A stretch of 64,000 nt of DNA from Chakrabartia godavariana (GCA_005518185.1 RKSN01000002.1:912452-976451), one strand, 5' to 3'. Positions 1 through 9,510 are shown, counted from the first letter of the stretch. Notes: generated by a model from the letters alone, not told the origin. Numbers and translations are program-made.

Positions 1-1
1 T

Positions 2-787
2 GGCGACCATTATGTCATCAACGGCCGCAAATGGTGGTCCTCAGGTGCTGGCGACCCGCGCTGCAAGATCGCGATCGTCATGGGCAAGACCGACACCGGC
101 GCCCAGCGCCACCAGCAGCAGTCGCAGATCCTGATGCCGCTCGACGCGCCGGGCGTGAACATCCTGCGCCACCTGCCCGTCTTCGGCTATGACGACGCAC
201 CGCACGGCCATATGGAAATCGAACTGAAGGACGTCCGTGTCCCGGCCGAGAACATCATCTATGGCGAAGGCCGTGGCTTCGAAATCGCGCAGGGCCGCCT
301 CGGGCCGGGCCGCATCCACCACTGCATGCGCACCATCGGCGTTGCGGAAGAAGCGCTGGAAAAGATGTGCAAGCGCCTCACCTCCCGCGTCGCCTTCGGC
401 AAGACGCTTGCCGAACAGACCGTCTGGCATGAGCGCATTGCGCGTGCCCGCATCGATCTGGAAATGACGCGCCTGCTCTGCCTCAAGGCCGCGCAGATGA
501 TGGACACGGTCGGCAACAAGGCTGCGGCAGCCGAAATCGCCATGATCAAGGTGCAGGCGCCCAACATGGCGCTGAAGATCATCGACGATGCCATTCAGGC
601 CCATGGCGGCGGCGGCGTGTCGGAAGACTATGGCCTGGCCTCAGCCTGGGCGCATCAGCGTACGCTGCGCCTCGCCGACGGTCCGGATGAAGTCCACAAC
701 CGCGCCATCGCCCGCCTTGAACTCGGCAAATATGGCGCCGCGCGTCCGAAGGACCTGTCCTCGGGCGATCTGGCGGTGACACGATGA
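2..787 (+). CDS. Acyl-CoA dehydrogenase, C-terminal part (5' truncated by window edge)
   Basis: The reading frame is open from base 2 and ends at a TGA overlapping the next start. The product is the C-terminal two thirds of a flavin-dependent acyl-CoA dehydrogenase, which introduces the alpha,beta double bond into acyl-CoA at the start of beta-oxidation. Visible family features are the middle beta-domain segment ([15 protein letters not shown]) and the C-terminal helical bundle with [17 protein letters not shown] followed by [14 protein letters not shown], a tail typical of the ACAD10/ACAD11-like branch. The 4-nt ATGA overlap with the alcohol dehydrogenase and the kinase-like gene two positions on indicate one operon. 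Substrate is not readable; the ACAD11-like branch prefers long or hydroxylated chains. The N-terminus lies outside the window. Confidence 0.93.
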   Translation, partial: GDHYVINGRKWWSSGAGDPRCKIAIVMGKTDTGAQRHQQQSQILMPLDAPGVNILRHLPVFGYDDAPHGHMEIELKDVRVPAENIIYGEGRGFEIAQGRLGPGRIHHCMRTIGVAEEALEKMCKRLTSRVAFGKTLAEQTVWHERIARARIDLEMTRLLCLKAAQMMDTVGNKAAAAEIAMIKVQAPNMALKIIDDAIQAHGGGGVSEDYGLASAWAHQRTLRLADGPDEVHNRAIARLELGKYGAARPKDLSSGDLAVTR

Positions 788-1872
788 AAGCCGCCGTTCT
801 CATCCAGCCGGGTCAGCCGCTCGAAATCGAGGAGCTGACCATCTCCAAGCCGGGTCCGCACGAAGTGCTGATCCGGACGGCGGCCTGCGGCCTGTGCCAT
901 TCGGATCTGCACTTCATCGACGGCGCCTATCCGCACCCGCTTCCCGCCGTTCCCGGCCATGAGGCGGCGGGCATTGTCGAGGCAGTCGGCAGCGAAGTCC
1001 GCACGGTGAAGCCGGGCGATGCCGTTGTCACCTGCCTGTCCGCGTTCTGCGGGCATTGCGAGTTCTGCGTGACCGGTCGCATGTCACTCTGCCTTGGCGG
1101 CGACACGCGGCGTGGGCCGGGCGAAGCCCCACGCCTGACGCGCGCCGATGGGTCGACCGTCAACCAGATGCTCAACCTGTCGGCCTTTGCCGAACAGATG
1201 CTGGTGCACGAACATGCCTGTGTGAAAATCAACCCGGACATGCCGCTCGACCGTGCCGCCGTCATCGGCTGCGCCGTCACGACGGGTGCAGGCGCGATCT
1301 TCAACGCCTGCAAGCTGACACCGGGCGAGACCGTGACCGTCGTCGGCTGCGGTGGCGTCGGCCTCGCCACGATCAACGCGGCCAAGATCGCAGGCGCCGG
1401 CCGCATCATCGCGGCCGACCCGATCCCCGAAAAACGCGCGCTTGCGCTCAAGCTGGGGGCAACCGACGTGATCGACGCGACCGCCGAAGGCGCAGCCGCG
1501 CAGATCGTGGAGATGACCGGCGGCGGCGTCGACCATGCGATCGAGGCGGTCGGACGTCCGGCCTCCGCCAATCTCGCAGTCAGCGTGCTGCGGCGCGGCG
1601 GCACGGCGACGATCCTCGGCATGATGCCGCTTGCCGAAAAGGTCGGCCTGTCGGCGATGGACCTGCTGTCGGGCAAGAAGCTGCAGGGCGCGATCATGGG
1701 CGGCAACCGCTTCCCCGTCGATATTCCGCGTCTGGTGGACTTCTACATCCGCGGGATGCTCGATCTCGACACCATCATTTCGGAGCGCATTCCGCTGTCC
1801 GGCATCAATGATGGCTTTGAGAAGATGAAGAAGGGCGATTCCGCGCGCAGCGTGATCGTATTCGATCAATGA
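784..1872 (+). CDS. Zinc-dependent alcohol dehydrogenase (MDR family)
   Basis: A 362-residue medium-chain dehydrogenase/reductase, normal length for the family, expected to oxidise an alcohol with NAD(P). Catalytic zinc ligands are visible as Cys38 (CGLCHSD), His59 (GHEAAG) and Cys163. The structural zinc lobe has four cysteines (89, 92, 95 and 103). The Rossmann glycine motif GCGGVG is at about 188-193. The start ATG overlaps the stop of the acyl-CoA dehydrogenase gene and the stop overlaps the next start, so translation is probably coupled. In this operon it may oxidise a hydroxylated intermediate or release an aldehyde/alcohol product; the substrate is inference. Confidence 0.93.
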   Translation: MKAAVLIQPGQPLEIEELTISKPGPHEVLIRTAACGLCHSDLHFIDGAYPHPLPAVPGHEAAGIVEAVGSEVRTVKPGDAVVTCLSAFCGHCEFCVTGRMSLCLGGDTRRGPGEAPRLTRADGSTVNQMLNLSAFAEQMLVHEHACVKINPDMPLDRAAVIGCAVTTGAGAIFNACKLTPGETVTVVGCGGVGLATINAAKIAGAGRIIAADPIPEKRALALKLGATDVIDATAEGAAAQIVEMTGGGVDHAIEAVGRPASANLAVSVLRRGGTATILGMMPLAEKVGLSAMDLLSGKKLQGAIMGGNRFPVDIPRLVDFYIRGMLDLDTIISERIPLSGINDGFEKMKKGDSARSVIVFDQ

Positions 1873-2945
1873 GCCAGGCGATGGACGCACAGACGGCCTT
1901 TTCGGGCGTCACCAAGGCCGAAGGCGCCGACGCCCTCAATGAAGCGAACCTGACGGCCTGGATGACGGAAAACGTCGCCGGGTTTGAAGGGCCGCTGGAG
2001 GTCTTCAAGTTCGCGGGCGGACAGTCCAACCCGACCTATCGCATCAATGCGAAGAGCGGGTCCTACGTCCTGCGGCGCAAGCCCTTTGGCCCGCTTCTAC
2101 CCAGCGCGCACGCGGTCGACCGGGAGTTCAAGGTCATCAACGGCCTGTACCCGACGGGCTTCCCCGTGGCGAAGCCCTATGGACTGTGCACCGACGACTC
2201 GGTCATCGGCAGCTGGTTCTACATCATGGGCATGGTCGAAGGCCGGACGATCTGGGACGGATCGATGCCGGGGGCGACGCCCGAGTTCCGGCGCGCGACC
2301 TATAACGCGATGATCGACACGCTGGCCGCGCTGCACAACACCAGCATCGAGGCGGCCGGGCTCACCGAGTTCGGGAAGCCGGGAAATTATTTCGGCCGCC
2401 AGATCGACCGCTGGACCAAGCAGTACAAGCTGTCCGAAACCGAACATATGCCGGTGATGGAACGGCTGATCGAGTGGCTGCCCGCGACCCTGCCCGAACA
2501 GACGCGGACCTCGGTCGTCCATGGCGATTATCGCATCGACAACATGATCTTCGCACCCGACGAAGCCAAGGTCATCGCGGTGCTCGACTGGGAATTGTCG
2601 ACGCTGGGCGATCCGCTGTCGGACTTCACCTATGTCGCGATGGCGTGGGTGACGGACAATGGCGGCCGGTCGGGCGTGCAGGACCTAGACCGCAAGGTGC
2701 TTGGCATCCCCGAGCTCGAAGAGATGGTGGAACGCTATTGTGCGGCGACCGGTCGGGACGGCGTGCCGGACATGAACTGGTACTTTGCCTATAACTTCTT
2801 CCGCCTCGCCGGCATCATGCAGGGCATCAAGAAGCGCGTCATCGATGGCACCGCCAATTCGGCGCACGCCAAGACAATGTCGGAACGCGTCTCGCCACTC
2901 GCCGATGTGGCGTGGAGCTTCGCTGAAAAGGCTGGCGCGCGCTAG
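1869..2945 (+). CDS. Phosphotransferase family protein (APH-like, ACAD10/11 kinase-domain type)
   Basis: A 358-residue protein with the aminoglycoside phosphotransferase/choline kinase fold. The catalytic loop HGDYRIDN is at 218-225 (Asp220 as base, Asn225 as metal ligand) and the metal-binding Asp240 is in VLDWELSTLGDP. The FAGGQSNPTY glycine-rich segment near residue 50 fits the nucleotide-binding loop. In bacteria this subfamily typically lies beside acyl-CoA dehydrogenases and matches the N-terminal kinase domain of animal ACAD10/ACAD11, which phosphorylates 4-hydroxyacyl-CoA. It overlaps the alcohol dehydrogenase gene by 4 nt. An antibiotic-resistance role is unlikely in this context. 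The exact substrate is inference. Confidence 0.88.
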   Translation: MSQAMDAQTAFSGVTKAEGADALNEANLTAWMTENVAGFEGPLEVFKFAGGQSNPTYRINAKSGSYVLRRKPFGPLLPSAHAVDREFKVINGLYPTGFPVAKPYGLCTDDSVIGSWFYIMGMVEGRTIWDGSMPGATPEFRRATYNAMIDTLAALHNTSIEAAGLTEFGKPGNYFGRQIDRWTKQYKLSETEHMPVMERLIEWLPATLPEQTRTSVVHGDYRIDNMIFAPDEAKVIAVLDWELSTLGDPLSDFTYVAMAWVTDNGGRSGVQDLDRKVLGIPELEEMVERYCAATGRDGVPDMNWYFAYNFFRLAGIMQGIKKRVIDGTANSAHAKTMSERVSPLADVAWSFAEKAGAR

Positions 2946-2953
2946 CCTCAGAA

Positions 2954-3009
2954 CCGTTCGTCCCGAGCGAAGTCGAGACACGTTCCTCGAAGTCGCTCGG
3001 GACGAACGG
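2954..3009. repeat. Palindromic intergenic repeat (family A), copy 1
   Basis: Two perfect 17-nt inverted arms (2954-2970 and 2993-3009), starting CCGTTCGTCCCGAGCGA, are separated by 22 nt. They can form a strong hairpin between the kinase-like gene and the first SDR gene, just upstream of the AGGAGG ribosome site at 3021-3026. A closely related copy is at 3814-3879. There is no T-tract, so it is not a classical terminator. Confidence 0.85.
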
Positions 3010-3031
3010 ACGAAATGATTAGGAGGAACAC

Positions 3032-3805
3032 ATGTCTCTGTTCGACATGACCGGGCAGGTTGCCCTCATCACCGGGTCTTCGCGCGGGATCGGCAAGGCA
3101 ATTGCCGAGGAAATGGCCGTCCACGGCGCCAAGGTCGTCATTTCGAGCCGCAAGCAGGATGCCTGCGATGCGGTCGCAGCAGAGATCAACGCGCGGCATG
3201 GCGCGGGTACGGCGATTGCGGTGGCGGCAAACATCTCGGCCAAGGATGCGCTCCAGAACCTGGTCGATGAGACGCGCAAGGCATTCGGCAAGGTCACCGC
3301 GCTGGTCTGTAATGCGGCGTCCAACCCCTATTATGGGCCGGCCGCCGGCATTCAGGACGAGCAGTTCCGCAAGATCATGGACAACAACATCCTGTCCAAT
3401 CACTGGCTCATCAACATGGTGGCGCCGGAGATGATGGAACGCGGCGAAGGGTCGATCACGATCGTCTCCTCAATTGGTGGCCTGAAGGGCTCGACCGTCA
3501 TCGGCGCCTATTGCATTTCCAAGGCCGCCGACATGCAGATGGCGCGCAATCAGGCCGATGAATATGGCCCCAAGGGGGTGCGCGTGAACTGCATCGCACC
3601 CGGCCTCATCCGCACCGACTTTGCCAAGGCGCTCTGGGAAAATCCGGACACGCTGGCGCGTTCGACCGCCCGGTCGCCGCTGCGCCGCATTGGCGAGCCG
3701 GAGGAAATTGCCGGAGCCGCCGTCTTCCTCGCCTCGCGCGCGGGCGCCTTCACCACGGGCCAGACCTTCGTCATCGACGGCGGTCAGACCATCAGCGGAG
3801 GATAA
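3032..3805 (+). CDS. SDR family oxidoreductase
   Basis: A 257-residue classical short-chain dehydrogenase/reductase. It has the N-terminal cofactor motif TGSSRGIG, a variant of the structural NNAG motif (CNAASNP), an active-site Ser in the SSIGG segment and the catalytic Tyr/Lys pair in YCISK. The C-terminal FVIDGGQTISGG is typical of the family. A strong Shine-Dalgarno AGGAGG lies 5 nt before the ATG. It follows the dehydrogenase/kinase genes and is itself followed by a second SDR. The likely role is NAD(P)-linked oxidation of a 3-hydroxyacyl or other hydroxy intermediate of the same pathway; substrate not determined. Confidence 0.92.
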   Translation: MSLFDMTGQVALITGSSRGIGKAIAEEMAVHGAKVVISSRKQDACDAVAAEINARHGAGTAIAVAANISAKDALQNLVDETRKAFGKVTALVCNAASNPYYGPAAGIQDEQFRKIMDNNILSNHWLINMVAPEMMERGEGSITIVSSIGGLKGSTVIGAYCISKAADMQMARNQADEYGPKGVRVNCIAPGLIRTDFAKALWENPDTLARSTARSPLRRIGEPEEIAGAAVFLASRAGAFTTGQTFVIDGGQTISGG

Positions 3806-3813
3806 TTGCCTCA

Positions 3814-3879
3814 CCGTTCGTCCCGAGCGAAGTCGAGGGACGTTTGGTCAGGTGTCTCGACTTCGCTCGACACGAATGG
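3814..3879. repeat. Palindromic intergenic repeat (family A), copy 2
   Basis: An imperfect inverted repeat with 28-nt arms (3814-3841 and 3852-3879), beginning CCGTTCGTCCCGAGCGAAG and sharing its first arm with the 2954 copy. It lies between the two SDR genes, immediately before the second gene's ribosome-binding region. The two copies thus bracket the first SDR gene. Confidence 0.82.
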
Positions 3880-3895
3880 ATAGGAGTGAAAGAAA

Positions 3896-4699
3896 ATGGG
3901 TGCACTTCAAGGCAAGGTCGCCATCATTACCGGGGCTGGCTCCGGCATCGGCCGCGCATCGGCGCTCCGCTTTGCCGCCGAGGGCGCGAAGCTCGTGATC
4001 GGCGACAAGACCGAGGCGGTGCATGAGACTGCACAAATGGTGAAGGACGCCGGCGGCTCGGTCACCGCGCTGCAGATTGATGCCGGCGTCGAAGCCGATG
4101 TCGAAAAGCTCGTAAAGGCTGCCATCGACAATTATGGCGACCTCCACGTCGCCTTTGCCAATGCTGGAATTTCCGGCGGCATGGCGGGCATCTTCGACCT
4201 GACGCCCGAGCAGTGGGCCGAAATCCTGCGCGTCAACCTGATCGGCCCCTGGCTGATGGTGAAGCATGCGGGCCAAGCGATGATGGACGGCGGCAAGGGC
4301 GGCTCGATCATCCTGACGGCGAGCGTTGCGGGCATCCGCTCCGGCGCTGGCGGCCCGGCCTATTCCGCGTCCAAGGCGGGCGTCATCAACCTCGCAATGG
4401 TCTCAGCCCAGCAGATGTCCGAAACCGGCGTGCGCGTGAACGCGATCTGCCCGGGCCTCACCGAAACCGGCATGACCAAGCCGACCTTCGACTATGCACG
4501 CGACAAGGACGTGATGCACAAGGTTGGTCGCCTCAACCCGCTGCGCCGCGCGGCCCAGCCGGACGAGCTGGCAAACGTCGCGCTGTTCCTTGCCTCCGAC
4601 CAGGCAAGTTACGTCAACGGACAGGCGATTGCCGTCGATGGCGGGCTGTCCAGCTCACACCCGGTCACGCGTCAACTTACAGGACAAACGGCGGTCTGA
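3896..4699 (+). CDS. SDR family oxidoreductase
   Basis: A 267-residue classical short-chain dehydrogenase/reductase. It has the cofactor motif TGAGSGIG, the NAG motif in FANAGISGG, the active-site Ser in LTASVAG and the catalytic YSASK. The C-terminus includes [12 protein letters not shown]. It is a paralogue of the upstream SDR but clearly diverged, so the two probably act on different hydroxyl groups or have different stereospecificity (inference). The start follows a GGAG-like site at about 3883. It ends one base before the beta-lactamase-fold gene, consistent with the same transcript. Confidence 0.92.
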   Translation: MGALQGKVAIITGAGSGIGRASALRFAAEGAKLVIGDKTEAVHETAQMVKDAGGSVTALQIDAGVEADVEKLVKAAIDNYGDLHVAFANAGISGGMAGIFDLTPEQWAEILRVNLIGPWLMVKHAGQAMMDGGKGGSIILTASVAGIRSGAGGPAYSASKAGVINLAMVSAQQMSETGVRVNAICPGLTETGMTKPTFDYARDKDVMHKVGRLNPLRRAAQPDELANVALFLASDQASYVNGQAIAVDGGLSSSHPVTRQLTGQTAV

Positions 4700-4700
4700 T

Positions 4701-5903
4701 ATGCTGCAACCGATCAACCCCACCGAACTCGGCTTCCTCCCCGACCGGCTCGACCGGATCGGCGCCTTCATCCAGAAGAAATATCTCGACACGGGGTTGC
4801 TGCCGCATGCCGCGCTGCTGATCGGGCGTGGCGACGAGATCGCCTATCTCTGGAATTCCGGCGTCGAGCAGGACGCGATTTTTCGCATCGCTTCCATGAC
4901 CAAGCCGGTCACGTCGGTCGCGCTGATGCAGCTGGTCGAACAGGGGCTCATCGCGCTCAACGATCCGGTTGCAAAGTACATCCCGGAGTTTGAAAAGCTC
5001 GGCGTCTATCAGGGTGGTGGCGGCAACACGCCGTTTCTGACGCGTCCGCTCGCTACGCCCTTGCGCGTCATCGATCTGCTGCGCCACACCGCCGGCTTCT
5101 CCTACGGTTTCCAGGAAATGAGCAACGTCGACGCGGCGTACCGGAAGACCGATGTCGAGAACTGGTCCAAGTGGGACAATGACGAGGTCGTCAACATCCT
5201 GAAGGACATTCCGCTCGAGTTCGATCCGGGCACGAGCTGGCATTATTCGCTCGCAACCGACCTCGTCGGCATTATCGTCGCGCGCATTTCCGGCATGTCG
5301 CTCGGCGCGTATTTCCAGACGCACATTTTCGGCCCGCTGGGGATGGAGGATACGACCTTCCTCGTGCCTGCGGACAAGGCGCACCGCATTCCGCCCTGCT
5401 ACGTCTACCATCCGGTCGAGAAAATGAAGCCGTTCGACAAGCCCGGCGCCGAAAGCGGCTGGGCGCGGCCCCGCAAGTTTGAATCGGGCGGCGGTGGCCT
5501 CGCCTCGACCCTGACCGACTATCACACCTTCTGCCGCATGCTGCTCAACGGCGGCGCGCTTGACGGGCACCAGATCATCAGCCCCAAGACGCTCGACCTG
5601 ATGACGGCCAACCACCTTCCGGGCGGCGGCGACCTGACCCAGCATTCGCGCTCGCTGTTCAGCGAGGCCGAAAATGCGGGGATCGGCTTTGGTCTTGGCT
5701 TTGCCTGCAACATCGATCCCGCCGCGACGACGATCGCGGGATCGAAGGGTGAGTTCTACTGGGGCGGCATGTTCTCGACCGCCTTCACGATCGATCCCGT
5801 CGAACAGATCACGATGGTGTTCATGACGCAACTCATGCCGTCGACCACCTACCCCGTCCGGCGCGAAATCCGGACCATGATGTACGCGGCGCTCGCCGCC
5901 TAG
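4701..5903 (+). CDS. Serine hydrolase of the class C beta-lactamase/esterase fold
   Basis: A 400-residue protein. ATG 4701 is chosen because it directly follows the SDR stop; the frame stays open upstream but that stretch is SDR coding sequence. The nucleophile motif is SMTK at 65-68 in FRIASMTKPV, and the second motif is Tyr182 in PGTSWHYSLATD. Length and motifs fit EstB-like esterases and the broad 'serine hydrolase domain' family; there is no signal peptide, so it is probably cytoplasmic. The operon context suggests esterase or lactonase action on a catabolic intermediate rather than drug resistance. The family fit is secure; the substrate is inferred. Confidence 0.9.
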   Translation: MLQPINPTELGFLPDRLDRIGAFIQKKYLDTGLLPHAALLIGRGDEIAYLWNSGVEQDAIFRIASMTKPVTSVALMQLVEQGLIALNDPVAKYIPEFEKLGVYQGGGGNTPFLTRPLATPLRVIDLLRHTAGFSYGFQEMSNVDAAYRKTDVENWSKWDNDEVVNILKDIPLEFDPGTSWHYSLATDLVGIIVARISGMSLGAYFQTHIFGPLGMEDTTFLVPADKAHRIPPCYVYHPVEKMKPFDKPGAESGWARPRKFESGGGGLASTLTDYHTFCRMLLNGGALDGHQIISPKTLDLMTANHLPGGGDLTQHSRSLFSEAENAGIGFGLGFACNIDPAATTIAGSKGEFYWGGMFSTAFTIDPVEQITMVFMTQLMPSTTYPVRREIRTMMYAALAA

Positions 5904-5918
5904 AAACTGGAGCCTGAA

Positions 5919-7919
5919 ATGCAATCTGTTACCACCGAACGTCATGGCGACGTGCTCGTCGTCATCGTCAACAATCCGCCGGTCAACGCGCTGTCCTGGC
6001 ACGTCCGTCAGGGGCTCAAGGACAGCTTCGAAGCCGGGATCGCCGATGACGGTGTGAAGGCGATTGTCCTGCGCTGCGATGGCGCGACCTTCATTGCCGG
6101 GGCCGACATCACGGAATTTGGCAAGCCGTCGCAGGGGCCGGACTTCAACGCGGTGCTCAACATGATCGAACTGGCGCCCAAGCCGGTGGTTGCCGCGATC
6201 CATGGCACGGCGCTGGGTGGCGGGCTGGAAACCGCGCTCGTCTGTCATTACCGCGTCGCGGTGCCGTCCGCGAAGCTCGGCGTGCCGGAAGTGAAGCTTG
6301 GCCTGCTGCCGGGGGCTAGTGGCACGCAGCGCCTGCCGCGCGTCGTCGGTATCGATGTCGCCGCAACGATGGTCTCGCTCGGTGATCCGCTGCCCGCCGC
6401 CAAGGCGCATGAGCTGGGTCTGGTCGATGCACTGGCGGGCGAAGACAGCCTTGCTGCCGACGCCATCGCCTTTGCCAAGGACGCCATCGCCAAGGGCCCG
6501 CGCCCGACGCGTGACCGCCCGATCACCGGCGATATCGGCGCCATCGAAAAGCTGAAGGCCGCCAATGCCCGCAAGTGGAAGGGCTTTGAGGCGCCTTACG
6601 CCAACCTTGCCTGCGTCGAGGCCGCCACGCGCCTGCCCTTTGAAGAGGGCATGACCTTCGAACGCACCGAATTCATGAAGCTGATGACCGGCAGCCAGTC
6701 TGCCGCGCAGCGGCACATGTTCTTCGCCGAACGTCAGGCCGCGAAGATCGATGGCCTGCCCAAGGACACTCAGCTGCGCGCCATCAAGAAGGTGGGCGTG
6801 ATCGGCGCCGGCACGATGGGCGGCGGCATCAGCATGAACTTCCTGCAGGCGGGCATTCCCGTCACCATCGTCGAGATGGCCAAGGACGCGCTCGACCGCG
6901 GCGTGGGCGTGATCCGCAAGAATTACGAGGCCTCGGCTGCCAAGGGCCGCTTCACCACCGACAAGGTGGAAGCGATGATGGGCCTGCTGACGCACAGCCT
7001 GAGCTTCGACGACCTCGCCGACTGCGATCTCGTGATCGAGGCCGTCTACGAAAACATGGACGTGAAGAAAGAGGTCTTCGGCAAGCTTGACGCCATCGTG
7101 AAGCCGGGTGCCATCCTTGCCTCCAACACCTCCTATCTCGACGTGAACGAGATTGCGTCCGCGACGAAGCGTCCTGCCGATGTGCTCGGCATGCACTTCT
7201 TCTCGCCCGCCAATGTCATGAAGCTGCTGGAAGTGGTGCGCGGCGACGCCACTGCACTCGACGTGCTGGCAACGGTCATGGCTCTGTCAAAGAAGATCGG
7301 GAAGGTCGCCGTCGTCGCAGGCGTCTGCCACGGCTTTATCGGCAACCGGATGCTCTCGCAGCGTCAGGGCCCGGCCAACCAGCTGCTGCTGGAGGGCGCG
7401 ACCCCTGCGCAGATCGACAAGGTGCACACCGATTTCGGCATGCCGATGGGGCCGTTCCAGATGGCCGACCTCGCGGGGCTCGACATTGGCTGGCACCGCG
7501 ATCCGTCGCGCGTCGAGACGATCCGCGACGCGATGTGCGCGGCGGGCCGCTTCGGCCAGAAGAACGGCAAGGGCTTTTACGATTATGACGAAAAGCGCAA
7601 CGCCACGCCCAGTGCCGAAGCACTCGCCATCATCGAAGAATTCCGGTCCAAGTCGAACCTCGCCAAGCGCGACATCACCGATCAGGAAATCATTGAGCGC
7701 ACGCTCTACCCGATGGTCAATGAAGGCTACAAAATCCTCGAGGAAGGCAAGGCCCAGCGCGCCTCCGACATCGATGTGGTCTGGATCTACGGCTATGGCT
7801 GGCCCGTCTATCGCGGCGGCCCGATGTTCTGGGGTGACCTGGAAGGCGCAGCCAAGATCGTCGAGGCGCTGGATCGTCACGGCGTGAAGGTGGCGGACAG
7901 CCTGAAAGCGAAGGCCTAA
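5919..7919 (+). CDS. Bifunctional enoyl-CoA hydratase / 3-hydroxyacyl-CoA dehydrogenase (FadB/FadJ-like)
   Basis: A 666-residue multifunctional beta-oxidation enzyme. The N-terminal crotonase domain has the oxyanion-hole segment [10 protein letters not shown] and the two catalytic glutamates Glu104 and Glu124 ([12 protein letters not shown]). The NAD-binding domain begins with [11 protein letters not shown] at about 294-303, and the catalytic His426 lies in GMHFFSP. Two C-terminal dehydrogenase helical domains follow. It hydrates enoyl-CoA and then oxidises the 3-hydroxyacyl-CoA. It lies 15 nt after the hydrolase gene and is the last clear member of the operon. A thiolase is not in the window. 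Confidence 0.95.
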   Translation: MQSVTTERHGDVLVVIVNNPPVNALSWHVRQGLKDSFEAGIADDGVKAIVLRCDGATFIAGADITEFGKPSQGPDFNAVLNMIELAPKPVVAAIHGTALGGGLETALVCHYRVAVPSAKLGVPEVKLGLLPGASGTQRLPRVVGIDVAATMVSLGDPLPAAKAHELGLVDALAGEDSLAADAIAFAKDAIAKGPRPTRDRPITGDIGAIEKLKAANARKWKGFEAPYANLACVEAATRLPFEEGMTFERTEFMKLMTGSQSAAQRHMFFAERQAAKIDGLPKDTQLRAIKKVGVIGAGTMGGGISMNFLQAGIPVTIVEMAKDALDRGVGVIRKNYEASAAKGRFTTDKVEAMMGLLTHSLSFDDLADCDLVIEAVYENMDVKKEVFGKLDAIVKPGAILASNTSYLDVNEIASATKRPADVLGMHFFSPANVMKLLEVVRGDATALDVLATVMALSKKIGKVAVVAGVCHGFIGNRMLSQRQGPANQLLLEGATPAQIDKVHTDFGMPMGPFQMADLAGLDIGWHRDPSRVETIRDAMCAAGRFGQKNGKGFYDYDEKRNATPSAEALAIIEEFRSKSNLAKRDITDQEIIERTLYPMVNEGYKILEEGKAQRASDIDVVWIYGYGWPVYRGGPMFWGDLEGAAKIVEALDRHGVKVADSLKAKA

Positions 7920-7985
7920 CGCAACTTGGCGAGCCGAAGCTGCTGCTGAAGCGGCCGACCGTAGCGCCAGTCTGGGAGGCAGCTG

Positions 7986-8318
7986 ATGGACGACATCATC
8001 TTGCGATCAATGTTGATGGTAATATTCTTTGTAGTAGCAGCTGAATTTATCATTCCATCGCAAACAGCGAGACTCTATCGGGTGTCGAGCGGAAGGCCGT
8101 TCCATCCTGCGTATTGGCGTCATTCCAGGAGAGAAGCTCTCCAAAAAGTTCCAGCCTATGCTCTTGTGGGATATCTATCCGTCAGAGCGGCTGGCGATAT
8201 AAATGGTTGGATTATCCCTTTGGTGGCGGTTTTCGTCATCATGGCCGCTCTCAACGCCTACTTCAGAGTTATTCGACTGATGATTTCTGACATCCGCTCT
8301 CCCGTCCAAGGGAACTAG
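7986..8318 (+). CDS. Hypothetical two-helix membrane protein, low GC
   Basis: A 110-residue protein of no recognised family. Two hydrophobic stretches are visible, at about residues 7-23 and 74-93, separated by a basic segment (WRHSRREALQK), suggesting a small inner-membrane protein. A good ribosome site (GGGAGG, about 7974-7979) precedes the ATG. Base composition is about 50% GC and codons are much less GC-biased at the third position than in all neighbours, which suggests a recent or relaxed gene. It stands alone between the fad-type operon and GapR. Confidence 0.65.
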   Translation: MDDIILRSMLMVIFFVVAAEFIIPSQTARLYRVSSGRPFHPAYWRHSRREALQKVPAYALVGYLSVRAAGDINGWIIPLVAVFVIMAALNAYFRVIRLMISDIRSPVQGN

Positions 8319-8357
8319 ACGCGCTGCAAAAACGGCGGCGTCGGCCCTTGAGTGAAT

Positions 8358-8382
8358 CCCCGCGCTGGCCTACGGCGCGGGG
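8358..8382. promoter_or_regulatory. Stem-loop upstream of gapR
   Basis: Perfect 8-bp arms CCCCGCGC (8358-8365) and GCGCGGGG (8375-8382) around a 9-nt loop, 23 nt before the GapR start. No T-run follows, so it is either a leader hairpin or a weak terminator of the preceding gene. Confidence 0.45.
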
Positions 8383-8405
8383 CATCCACCCGACCGGAGA
8401 ATATC

Positions 8406-8645
8406 ATGAGTGAGAATGTCGCAGCGGACGAGCTTCGTCTGCTGATTGAACGTATTGAGCGTCTTGAAGAAGAGAAGAAGGGCATCTCGGACGACATCCG
8501 CGACGTCTATTCCGAAGCCAAGGCCCGCGGTTATGACGCAAAGATCATGCGCCAGATCGTCCGCCTGCGGAAGATGGAAGCCCATGACCGCGCGGAAATG
8601 GAAGCGATTCTCGATACCTACAAGGCCGCTCTCGGGTTGGACTGA
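8406..8645 (+). CDS. gapR: GapR-type nucleoid-associated protein (DUF2312)
   Basis: A 79-residue protein, the usual length for DUF2312. The family includes Caulobacter GapR, which binds overtwisted AT-rich DNA ahead of replication and transcription. It is largely one charged helix (about 8-35, [20 protein letters not shown]) followed by a shorter helical part with [21 protein letters not shown] 8406 is preferred over the earlier in-frame TTG at 8352 because it has a CGGAGA site 6 nt upstream and matches the usual N-terminus. Cytoplasmic, acts on chromosomal DNA. Confidence 0.9.
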   Translation: MSENVAADELRLLIERIERLEEEKKGISDDIRDVYSEAKARGYDAKIMRQIVRLRKMEAHDRAEMEAILDTYKAALGLD

Positions 8646-8707
8646 TCGGGCTTGCGCGGGGCGCGGCGGCAGCCTTATGCATCGCCTTCCCTATAAGGAG
8701 ATGTGCG

Positions 8708-9028
8708 ATGCTGGTGTCTACCACGAGTGTGATCGAAGGCCGCCCCGTTGCTGACTATCTGGGCGTCGTGACCGGCGAAGTGATCGTCGGCGCGAACATT
8801 TTCAAGGATCTGTTTGCCGGCATCCGCGACATCGTCGGCGGCCGGTCCGGCGCCTATGAAAGCACGCTGCGCGATGCGCGGGCGACTGCACTCGAAGAGC
8901 TGAAGACCGAAGCCCGCGCGCTCGGCGCCGATGCCGTCATCGGCGTCGATCTCGACTATGAAACCCTGGGTCAGGGCGGAACCATGCTGATGGTCACCGC
9001 ATCGGGCACTGCGGTCAAGCTGGGGTGA
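8708..9028 (+). CDS. YbjQ family protein (UPF0145, heavy-metal-binding-like)
   Basis: A 106-residue protein matching YbjQ/UPF0145: it starts [13 protein letters not shown], has [13 protein letters not shown] and ends with the conserved segment [16 protein letters not shown]. These proteins form pentameric rings resembling heavy-metal-binding domains; a biochemical role is not established. A strong AAGGAG site at about 8693-8698 precedes the ATG. Its stop overlaps the next gene's GTG start (GTGA), so the acetyltransferase is coupled to it. Confidence 0.88.
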   Translation: MLVSTTSVIEGRPVADYLGVVTGEVIVGANIFKDLFAGIRDIVGGRSGAYESTLRDARATALEELKTEARALGADAVIGVDLDYETLGQGGTMLMVTASGTAVKLG

Positions 9029-9510
9029 ACATCCGGCAGGCCACCGCCGAAGATTCGGCGCGCTGCGCGACCATCTATGCGCCGCATGTCACCGACGGCT
9101 GGGCCAGTTTCGAACTGACAGCGCCCAGCCCCGCGGAAATGGCGGCGCGCATTGCCAACTATGGCGCGTCGCACGCCTGGCTGGTGGCAGAAGCCGAAGG
9201 GCGGGTCGTCGGCTATGCCTATGGCTCGCCCCACCGCACGCGGGAGGCCTATCGCTCGTCCTGCGATGTCGCGGTTTACATCGATGCGGCCTTCGCCCGG
9301 CAGGGGGTCGGCAAGACGCTGTATACAGAACTCCTCCCCCTGCTCGCCGCACGCGGCTTGCACGCCGCTTTTGCCGGGATCGCCCTGCCCAATGATGCGA
9401 GCATCGCCCTGCATGAGGCGATGGGCTTCACCACGGTTGGCATCTATCGCGAGGTCGGCTGGAAAATGGGCCGCTGGCGCGATGTCGGGTGGTGGCAGAG
9501 GTTGCTCTAG
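9025..9510 (+). CDS. GNAT acetyltransferase (phosphinothricin/methionine sulfoximine type)
   Basis: A 161-residue GNAT enzyme with the hallmarks of the phosphinothricin/L-methionine sulfoximine acetyltransferase group: the early segment [27 protein letters not shown] in the core and the acetyl-CoA loop RQGVGKTLY, followed by [16 protein letters not shown] and a tryptophan-rich tail. It probably acetylates the amino group of an amino acid or analogue with acetyl-CoA; specificity cannot be read from sequence. The GTG start overlaps the YbjQ stop by 4 nt. Confidence 0.88.
   Translation: MNIRQATAEDSARCATIYAPHVTDGWASFELTAPSPAEMAARIANYGASHAWLVAEAEGRVVGYAYGSPHRTREAYRSSCDVAVYIDAAFARQGVGKTLYTELLPLLAARGLHAAFAGIALPNDASIALHEAMGFTTVGIYREVGWKMGRWRDVGWWQRLL

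Noticed and set aside
1869-2945. Aminoglycoside resistance gene
   Set aside because: The kinase fold matches, but the acyl-CoA dehydrogenase operon and the ACAD10/11-like pattern point to acyl-CoA metabolism.
2954-3879. CRISPR-like direct repeats
   Set aside because: Only two copies, each palindromic and at gene boundaries, with a gene between them; no array spacing and no cas genes.
4701-5903. Class C beta-lactamase
   Set aside because: SMTK and the Tyr motif are shared with esterases; no signal peptide and a catabolic operon make an antibiotic role unlikely.
4677-7196. Long minus-strand frame (839 codons)
   Set aside because: It is antisense to the conserved serine hydrolase and FadB-like genes; the long frame is explained by high third-position GC on the coding strand.
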